Positions 1-6,100 of a stretch of DNA of 11,321 bases are shown here, piece after piece. Positions within the stretch are counted from its first letter, which is position 1. Each line of letters opens with the position of its first letter. This DNA is from Flavobacteriaceae bacterium (GTDB taxonomy: Bacteria > Bacteroidota > Bacteroidia > Flavobacteriales > Flavobacteriaceae). Position numbers and translations under genes: made by a program. The DNA is taken from contig WFZY01000379.1 of the NCBI GenBank assembly GCA_015489265.1, positions 1-11,321 of the forward strand, in the 5' to 3' direction. The notes below the pieces were generated by a model. That model saw only the letters and a program-made list of their open reading frames with translations. It made no database searches and was not told the DNA's origin.

Positions 1-1388
1 ACGGCTTTATGTTTACCGATAAAATAATTCGTCATAATGGAAAAACTGTAATATTTACCGGAATTGGCTTTAAAAATACCGGTATAATTTTGCACTTTAC
101 TCACTGAACCGCTTTTGACCCAGACTTGTTGTTGCAGCGTATCGTTTTTCAAAAAATATTTGGCATAACCATCTTCGCCGCCGTGTGGTAAAATATCCAA
201 TACTACCGATTGTCCCAGCTTGTCTGTCATCAATTTTAAAAAAGCGGTCATTTGCGCCGGCTGCACCAAATTGTCCGGTGCCAGTCCGCTACCGTCTTCT
301 ATATCGGCATCGGCAAAACCATAGTTGCTGAAAAAATCGTGAATTTGTTGTTTATCCAAATAACCTGTTGCAGGGGCTTCACCTTGTATCAACAGCCATG
401 CCAGAGCTTCGCTGAAATGGTTCATACTGTAATCGTTAGTGGTTTTAACGATGTCAAGCAGCGGTTTTGACCGGTGTTGCCAAATAGTTTGCGGATAAGT
501 TTTTTGCGTATAGCGGATTTGAATACTTTTAACCGTAATCCCATTGGCTTGCAGGCGGGCTTTAAACAATTTAAGGAATGACAAAGGCGGATTAGGCATA
601 CCGCCTTTCACCCGAAAAGGTTTTTTACCTGCCGGAATGGTGCCGAGTATGTAACGTTCGGTGTCAAAGGGTGCCGCATAAATATAAGCTTCATCACCGG
701 TGTCCGGTGCCGCCGTTGTTACTTTACTGTGATACGTAATGCCGTCAATTTTGGGCTCGGTGTATAAGACTTTGGTCGGCTCACCAATGTGATTGCCACG
801 TTTCATATAAATATCAATGCGGTTATCGTTAAAATTAAAATCCCAAGCACCGGTACCGTAATAGTTCCCGATATCTTCAATAGGCCAACTGCCGGCAGCC
901 GGATAGCGCCAACCGTTTAGTTCCATAACCAATTGTCCTGAAACTTTTTTGATGCCTTGCCGTTTAATAGCAGCAATAGCTTCATCTATCAATTGCTTAT
1001 AATCTTCTTTCATACGTGGGGACCCAAAAGTCGGGTCGCCGGCGGGTTGAAAAATCAAATCGCCAAAAAGCATTTGATGCACGATTTTACCGCTATAAAC
1101 CAGTTTGGTTTTAAACCGGTAATCTTTACCGAATTGGTCAACAGCCGCCAATGTGTAAAGCAATTTCAAATTGGATGCCGGCGCAAAACTATGGTGGGCA
1201 TTGATATTAACAACTTCTTTACCCGTACTCAAACTGCGGATGGAAATACCGTAATTTGCAAATTTAAGTTCGGGACTTTGTGCAAAAGCTTTAACGGCAT
1301 TGTTTTCTTTTTTAGGACTAATATTTTTGCTTTGCCCTGATAGAGTTAATATACTGATAAAGCATAAAAGGCTTAATAATTTTTTCAT
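1..1388 (-). CDS. dacB: D-alanyl-D-alanine carboxypeptidase/endopeptidase (PBP4/DacB type, peptidase S13), 3' end cut by window
   Basis: This is a periplasmic penicillin-binding enzyme that trims the terminal D-alanine of peptidoglycan stem peptides and may cleave cross-links. Reading from 1388 gives 462 uninterrupted codons up to the window edge, with no stop seen. Residues 1-19 form a Sec signal peptide (MKK, then a hydrophobic LLSLLCFISILTL stretch) with no lipobox cysteine. All three active-site motifs are present: SNLK (S72 to K75), SMN (S321 to N323) and KSG (K425 to G427). A DGSGLAP segment at 365-371, usual in this family, is also present. The long insert between the first two motifs is typical of class C PBP4 proteins. 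Related proteins are about 470-480 residues, so only a short tail should be missing. The frame is open upstream to an ATG at 1493, but I chose 1388 because it places the signal peptide at the N-terminus. The gene follows dnaE after 128 bases. The family call is firm; carboxypeptidase versus endopeptidase activity cannot be told from sequence. Confidence 0.93.
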   Translation of the reverse strand, partial: MKKLLSLLCFISILTLSGQSKNISPKKENNAVKAFAQSPELKFANYGISIRSLSTGKEVVNINAHHSFAPASNLKLLYTLAAVDQFGKDYRFKTKLVYSGKIVHQMLFGDLIFQPAGDPTFGSPRMKEDYKQLIDEAIAAIKRQGIKKVSGQLVMELNGWRYPAAGSWPIEDIGNYYGTGAWDFNFNDNRIDIYMKRGNHIGEPTKVLYTEPKIDGITYHSKVTTAAPDTGDEAYIYAAPFDTERYILGTIPAGKKPFRVKGGMPNPPLSFLKLFKARLQANGITVKSIQIRYTQKTYPQTIWQHRSKPLLDIVKTTNDYSMNHFSEALAWLLIQGEAPATGYLDKQQIHDFFSNYGFADADIEDGSGLAPDNLVQPAQMTAFLKLMTDKLGQSVVLDILPHGGEDGYAKYFLKNDTLQQQVWVKSGSVSKVQNYTGIFKANSGKYYSFSIMTNYFIGKHKA

Positions 1389-1459
1389 GTTGATGTAGTA
1401 TTTGTTAATAGTATATGTCCAAAAATGATACCATTTCTTGTTCACGGCAAAAATCGTAA

Positions 1460-1467
1460 CAAATTTA
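1460..1467 (-). promoter_or_regulatory. Possible -7 promoter box for dacB
   Basis: The minus strand reads TAAATTTG, an exact match to the Bacteroidota -7 consensus TAnnTTTG, 71 bases before the chosen dacB start. The upstream -33 element is weak: TCTG, 16 bases away, rather than TTTG. If used, the start of transcription would fall near 1453, downstream of the alternative ATG at 1493. That would support 1388 as the true start. An eight-base match in AT-rich DNA can occur by chance. Confidence 0.4.
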
Positions 1468-1490
1468 GCATTCATTTTTATTTCAGACTT

Positions 1491-1511
1491 CATTTTGTTT
1501 TAAACATAATG
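1491..1511 (-). repeat. AT-rich inverted repeat just after dnaE
   Basis: Ten bases (1491-1500, CATTTTGTTT) and ten bases (1502-1511, AAACATAATG) are inverted copies with one mismatch around a single central base. The repeat begins six bases past the dnaE stop codon. As RNA it would be a weak, A/U-rich hairpin with no U-tract behind it, so I do not call it a terminator. It could protect the 3' end of the dnaE transcript or be chance. Confidence 0.3.
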
Positions 1512-1516
1512 ATTTT

Positions 1517-4500
1517 TTAGTTCAACCGGAAACGCAATTTCATTTTTTCCAACAATTCGACCAATTCCGGATAAACTTTAATGCCCAATCTCGTATTCAA
1601 AGGTATGCTTAATTCCGGATCATCCGGATCAATAATATTAATTTTTAATTTTTGATTGCCTTTAAACTTCTGCACGTGTTCATGCAAAGCGTCAATCAAT
1701 TTGGTATCTATCATATTGGCAAACAGATTGATCGTTAAATCTTTCGGATTTTTTTCAAAAACTTCTGTCAATAAACCCAGATTTAACACCTGAACTTTGT
1801 ATCTGTCATTGTAAAAATTGCGGTTGACTTTTAAGCGTGCAATCACAAAAAGTTTAGGTACAAAAAACTTGGCGTTTTCCAAATAATCTTCATTCCAAAA
1901 ATCCAAAGTGATGCTGTCGGTATAATCTTCAATGGTCAATTCGCCTTTTTGTTTACCGTTTTTGGTTTCAAAATGTCTTGTGCCGGTTACCATACCGGCA
2001 ATGACAATTTCGCGCCCCAGCATTTGTTGATATTTTTGAAATTCCAACTCTTTTTCGGCTTTTTCTTCTTCACTTTCCAGCATTTCTTCGCCTTCTTCTT
2101 TGGTTTTATCATCTTTATCACCCGATAAGGTCTGCAGCATTTTATTGACAAAACTAATGGGATGCTGCACATAATATTTATATTGCACCTTTAAAGTATC
2201 CAAAGGATGCCCCGACAGGTAGATGCCGGTAACTTCCTTTTCTTTTTCCAGTTTTTGCAATTCGGTCCACGGCTCACAATCCGGAATTTCCGGCTCGGGA
2301 ATTTGCACTTCTTCCGAATCGCCAAACAGGGACCCCTGCATAGAATCCCTATTTTTCTTGTAACGGTTTCCGAATTTGATGGCTTTTTCGATAAAATTGG
2401 TTCCGTCGGTTTCTTGAAAATATTGCGCTCTATGTGTACCTTCAAAACAATCAAAAGCCCCGGCTTGAACCAAATTTTCTATCGTCCGCTTATTGACCGC
2501 CCGCAAATTAACCCGCTTGATAAAATCAAAAAATGTTTTATAAGGTCCATTGGCATTGCGTTCTTCAATAATGGCATCCACCGCTGCCTTACCAACACCC
2601 GATGCGCCCCCCAATCCATAACGGATATTACCTTCTTTATTGACCGTATATAAATAATCGGATTCGTTGATGTCCGGTGGCAACACCTTAATCCCCATTT
2701 TACGGGTTTCAGCCATTAAGAAAGACAGCTTTTTGGCATCTTTCAAGTTATGTGACAACACCGCAGCCATATATTCCGGCGGATAATTTGCCTTGAGATA
2801 TGCCGTTTGATAAGCCACAATGGCATAACTCACCGCATGCGACCGGTTAAAGGCATAAGATGCAAAACTTTTCCAGTCTTCCCATATTTTTTCCAAGACT
2901 TCCTTGGGGTGTCCGTTTTTAACAGCGCCTTCAATAAATAAAGGTTTCATTTGCGCCAGCAATTCATGGTTTTTCTTACCCATGGCTTTACGCAAGTTAT
3001 CGGCTTGCCCTTTGGAAAAACCGGCTAACTTTTGCGACAACAACATGACTTGCTCTTGGTAAATGGTGATGCCGTAAGTCGTTTTTAAGATTTCTTCCAT
3101 TTCAGGCAAATCGTAAGTAACCGGTTCTTGCCCGTATTTGCGTCGGATATAATTGGGGATTTTTTCCATCGGACCGGGACGGTAAAGTGCTACCATCGCA
3201 ATCAAATCTTCAAATTCGGTCGGACGTAAATCTCTTAAACTCTTACGCATGCCTTCCGATTCAAATTGGAATACCGTAACGGTTTGCCCACGTTGAAACA
3301 AACGATAGGTTTTGTCATCATCAAGCGGAAGGTTTTCTATATCGATGTCAATACCACGGCGTTGTTTAATCAAGCGTAAAGCATCGCGAATAACCGTCAG
3401 AGTTTTAATTCCCAAAAAATCCATTTTTAACAAACCGGCTGATTCTACCACCGAATTGTCAAATTGCGTTACAAACATATCGGAACCTTTGGCGGTAGTG
3501 ACCGGAACCACTTCATCCAAATTAGTCGGGGCAATGATAAAACCGCAAGCATGCAATCCCAAATTTCGCAAAGACCCTTCAATACGACCGGCTGTTTTAA
3601 CGGTTTGTGCCGCTTCGTCAAATCCTTGTGCCAAAGTAGAAAGGTCTAGAGCTTCTTTAATCAATTCCGGACGCTTGGCTTTTTCTTTTATTTTGGCTTC
3701 ATCTTTATTTAAAATCAGAGATAAAGACACATGGGCTTTTTTTGCCAAATCATTTGCTTGATTCAGCGGTAGTTCCATCACGCGTGCAGCATCGCGTATT
3801 GACGACTTGGCTGCCATAGAACCATAGGTGATAATCTGTGCCACCCGTTCGCGTCCATATTTTTGAGTCACATAGTCAATGACCCGTTCACGACCTTCAT
3901 CGTCAAAATCCATATCGATATCGGGCAATGAGACCCGCTCGGGATTCAAAAACCGTTCAAACAATAAATTGTATTTAATCGGATCGACATTGGTTATACC
4001 CAATGCAAAAGCTACTGCCGAGCCGGCTGCCGACCCCCTTCCGGGACCACAAACGACTCCCATTTTTTTGGCTTGCTTGATAATATCTTGCACGATCAAG
4101 AAATAGCCCGGGTATCCGGTCATTTCAATAATTTCAAGTTCAAACTCTAAGCGTTCTTTGATTTCAGGTGTCAATTCGCCCCAACGTTTTTTGGCACCTT
4201 CGTAAGTTAAATATCGTAAATAGGCATTTTCACCGCGTTTGCCGCCATTGGTTTCATCTAACGGATCGATAAATTCTTCGGGAATATCAAATTTGGGCAA
4301 CAAAACATCCCGTTTTAAAGGATAGTTTTCAACTTTATCAACAATTTCCTGCGTGTTGATGATGGCTTGCGGAATATCGTGGAACAATTCTTTCATTTGT
4401 TCGGGAGACTTGAAATAAAACTCATTGTTAGGCAATCCATACCTAAAACCGCGACCGCGACCTATCGGGGTAGATTTTTTTTCATTGTCACGTATACAAA

Positions 4501-5932
4501 GCAAGACATCTTGTGCATCGGCATCGGATTGTTCCAAATAATAGGTATTGTTAGCGGCTACGACTTTAATGCCGTATTGTTCGGAAAAACGCAATAATAC
4601 CTCATTGACATGTTCTTCTTCTTCCAATCCGTGCCGGTTGAGTTCGAGATAGTAATCATCACCAAACAGACCGTGCCACCATTTGACAGCTTCTTCTGCT
4701 TGCTTATCGCCCATGGTCAATATTTTTTGGGCAATTTCACCGGACAGCGACCCGCTTAAAACAATAAGCCCATCTTTATATTTTTGGACCCAATCGCGAC
4801 CGATTCGCGGTACATAATAATAGCCCTCGGTATGAGCTGTTGATGTTAGCTTGACTAAATTATGATATGCCTGTTTGTTTTTAGCGATAAAAATAGTCGG
4901 GTAACCATTATCTTTTTTACTTTTATCGGTATGGTCATCAACCACGTTAAGTTCTACCCCTATTAAGGCTTTGAGTTGGGCTTCAGGTTTTTTATCCTTA
5001 TTATATTTTTCAACTGCCGTAACAAAATGAAAAGCGCCCATTAAATTGTTAACATCCGTAATAGCCACCCCGGGCATTTGATATTCACCGGCTTTTTGTA
5101 CCAACTCTTGTATTTTGGTAGTAGATTGTAAAACCGAATACTGGGTATGATTGTGCAAATGCGAAAAGCTGACATCAGTTAATGAAACTTTTTCAGTTTC
5201 CGAAGTTTTTTGTCTTGATTTTCCGGATTTTCGTTTTAATTCGGCACTTTTTTGTTTAAAACTTTCATGTTTTAAGCCAATTAGTTGAATAATATCCTGA
5301 TTTTCATTTCTAAATTTTTCAAGATAATGTTCATCGGTTTCCAATTCCTCAGCTGTAAAATGCCCTTGACGCAGCAGTTCGAAAAAAATACGGGCGGTTG
5401 CTTCCACATCAGCTGTAGCATTATGCGCTTCGACAAAATCGACTCCAAACAAATGGCGGTATAACTCACCTAAACGCGGCATTTTAAATCTGCCGTTTTT
5501 ACCACCGGGCAATTGACATAAACCGGCGGTCTTTTCTGTCATGGTATCCAAAACTTTCTTTTCGAGCAAAGTTGTTGGAATTTTTGTACGGTAATATTCC
5601 GAGCCGGTTACTTTTCTGTCAAATTCGATATTGTGTCCGACGACAAATTCGGCTTTATCCAATGCTTGGTTAAACAGATTTAAAACGGTTTTTAAATCAT
5701 GACCTTCGACCATTGCCAGTTCGGTAGAAATGCCGTGAATTTGTTCAGATTCAAAAGGGATATTAAAGCCGTCCGGTTTAATCAAGAAATCTTGTTGGTC
5801 AATTAATCGTCCCATATCGTCGTGTAGTTGCCAAGCAATTTGCACTACGCGGGGCCAATTATCAGTGTTGCTGACCGGTGCCTTAAAATCTTTAGGCAAA
5901 CCGGTGGTTTCGGTGTCAAAAATCAAATACAT
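1517..5932 (-). CDS. dnaE: DNA polymerase III alpha subunit with fused N-terminal DEDDh proofreading exonuclease
   Basis: This is the replicative DNA polymerase catalytic subunit, 1471 residues against roughly 1160 for E. coli DnaE. Residues 1-190 are a DnaQ-like 3'-5' exonuclease with its full catalytic set: D6 and E8 (DTE), D105 in the GHNIEFD motif, and H170 with D175. A charged linker (about 200-250) leads to a PHP domain (255-480) starting SHLHNHTQYS. The polymerase core follows: PGRGSAAGS (629-637), the catalytic pair D671 and D673 in PDIDMDFD, and the third aspartate D838 in KMDFLG. The segment YAFNRSHAVSYA (1026-1037) is also typical. QGSLF (1199-1203) matches the beta-clamp binding pentapeptide. 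An acidic/lysine-rich stretch (1271-1300) precedes an OB fold (about 1306-1390). This domain order differs from PolC, where the exonuclease is inserted inside the PHP domain. The start is the only one that keeps the exonuclease intact. Several PHP metal ligands are changed (see findings). The gene appears to have its own promoter, with a terminator between it and infB. Confidence 0.97.
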   Translation of the reverse strand: MYLIFDTETTGLPKDFKAPVSNTDNWPRVVQIAWQLHDDMGRLIDQQDFLIKPDGFNIPFESEQIHGISTELAMVEGHDLKTVLNLFNQALDKAEFVVGHNIEFDRKVTGSEYYRTKIPTTLLEKKVLDTMTEKTAGLCQLPGGKNGRFKMPRLGELYRHLFGVDFVEAHNATADVEATARIFFELLRQGHFTAEELETDEHYLEKFRNENQDIIQLIGLKHESFKQKSAELKRKSGKSRQKTSETEKVSLTDVSFSHLHNHTQYSVLQSTTKIQELVQKAGEYQMPGVAITDVNNLMGAFHFVTAVEKYNKDKKPEAQLKALIGVELNVVDDHTDKSKKDNGYPTIFIAKNKQAYHNLVKLTSTAHTEGYYYVPRIGRDWVQKYKDGLIVLSGSLSGEIAQKILTMGDKQAEEAVKWWHGLFGDDYYLELNRHGLEEEEHVNEVLLRFSEQYGIKVVAANNTYYLEQSDADAQDVLLCIRDNEKKSTPIGRGRGFRYGLPNNEFYFKSPEQMKELFHDIPQAIINTQEIVDKVENYPLKRDVLLPKFDIPEEFIDPLDETNGGKRGENAYLRYLTYEGAKKRWGELTPEIKERLEFELEIIEMTGYPGYFLIVQDIIKQAKKMGVVCGPGRGSAAGSAVAFALGITNVDPIKYNLLFERFLNPERVSLPDIDMDFDDEGRERVIDYVTQKYGRERVAQIITYGSMAAKSSIRDAARVMELPLNQANDLAKKAHVSLSLILNKDEAKIKEKAKRPELIKEALDLSTLAQGFDEAAQTVKTAGRIEGSLRNLGLHACGFIIAPTNLDEVVPVTTAKGSDMFVTQFDNSVVESAGLLKMDFLGIKTLTVIRDALRLIKQRRGIDIDIENLPLDDDKTYRLFQRGQTVTVFQFESEGMRKSLRDLRPTEFEDLIAMVALYRPGPMEKIPNYIRRKYGQEPVTYDLPEMEEILKTTYGITIYQEQVMLLSQKLAGFSKGQADNLRKAMGKKNHELLAQMKPLFIEGAVKNGHPKEVLEKIWEDWKSFASYAFNRSHAVSYAIVAYQTAYLKANYPPEYMAAVLSHNLKDAKKLSFLMAETRKMGIKVLPPDINESDYLYTVNKEGNIRYGLGGASGVGKAAVDAIIEERNANGPYKTFFDFIKRVNLRAVNKRTIENLVQAGAFDCFEGTHRAQYFQETDGTNFIEKAIKFGNRYKKNRDSMQGSLFGDSEEVQIPEPEIPDCEPWTELQKLEKEKEVTGIYLSGHPLDTLKVQYKYYVQHPISFVNKMLQTLSGDKDDKTKEEGEEMLESEEEKAEKELEFQKYQQMLGREIVIAGMVTGTRHFETKNGKQKGELTIEDYTDSITLDFWNEDYLENAKFFVPKLFVIARLKVNRNFYNDRYKVQVLNLGLLTEVFEKNPKDLTINLFANMIDTKLIDALHEHVQKFKGNQKLKINIIDPDDPELSIPLNTRLGIKVYPELVELLEKMKLRFRLN

Positions 5933-5969
5933 AAGAAGTGGATTTTAGGTTAATGGCAATAATTCACTG

Positions 5970-5977
5970 CAAAATTA
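5970..5977 (-). promoter_or_regulatory. Probable -7 promoter box for dnaE
   Basis: The minus strand reads TAATTTTG followed by C, an exact TAnnTTTG match, 37 bases before the dnaE ATG. It lies downstream of the infB terminator, where a promoter for dnaE is needed. The -33 region is only a T-rich stretch without a clear TTTG. Transcription would begin near 5963, giving a leader of about 30 bases. Confidence 0.6.
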
Positions 5978-6038
5978 TGAAATAAACGCCTGTCTATAAA
6001 AAATAGTTATTAACATCCTTTAGCAAAAAAATACAAAA

Positions 6039-6063
6039 AAAGGAAGCCCTATAAGCTTCCTTT
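6039..6063 (-). terminator. Rho-independent terminator of the rimP-nusA-infB operon
   Basis: A perfect nine-base-pair stem pairs 6039-6047 with 6055-6063 (AAAGGAAGC with GCTTCCTTT), with a seven-base loop. On the minus strand it is followed by a long T-rich tract (6025-6038). It begins 37 bases after the infB stop codon. On the plus strand the stem is followed by CCTTTTT, so weak termination in that direction is possible, but no plus-strand gene lies there. Confidence 0.9.
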
Positions 6064-6100
6064 CCTTTTTGTTTATTGTGTGTGTTTGAGTTAAGTTCGA

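Noticed and set aside
957..1340. Plus-strand open frame of 127 codons opposite dacB
   Set aside because: The minus strand encodes the signal peptide and SNLK motif of DacB here; the plus-strand frame has no family features.
2207..2653. Plus-strand open frame of 148 codons within dnaE
   Set aside because: It lies fully opposite conserved polymerase sequence and shows no recognisable motif or initiation signal.
3312..3761. Plus-strand open frame of 149 codons within dnaE
   Set aside because: It is opposite the catalytic region of the polymerase, where constraint on the minus strand explains the open frame.
5994..6006. Small A-rich inverted repeat CTAT-AAAAA-ATAG between infB and dnaE
   Set aside because: The stem is only four base pairs in AT-rich DNA, so it is likely chance and adds nothing to the nearby terminator and promoter.
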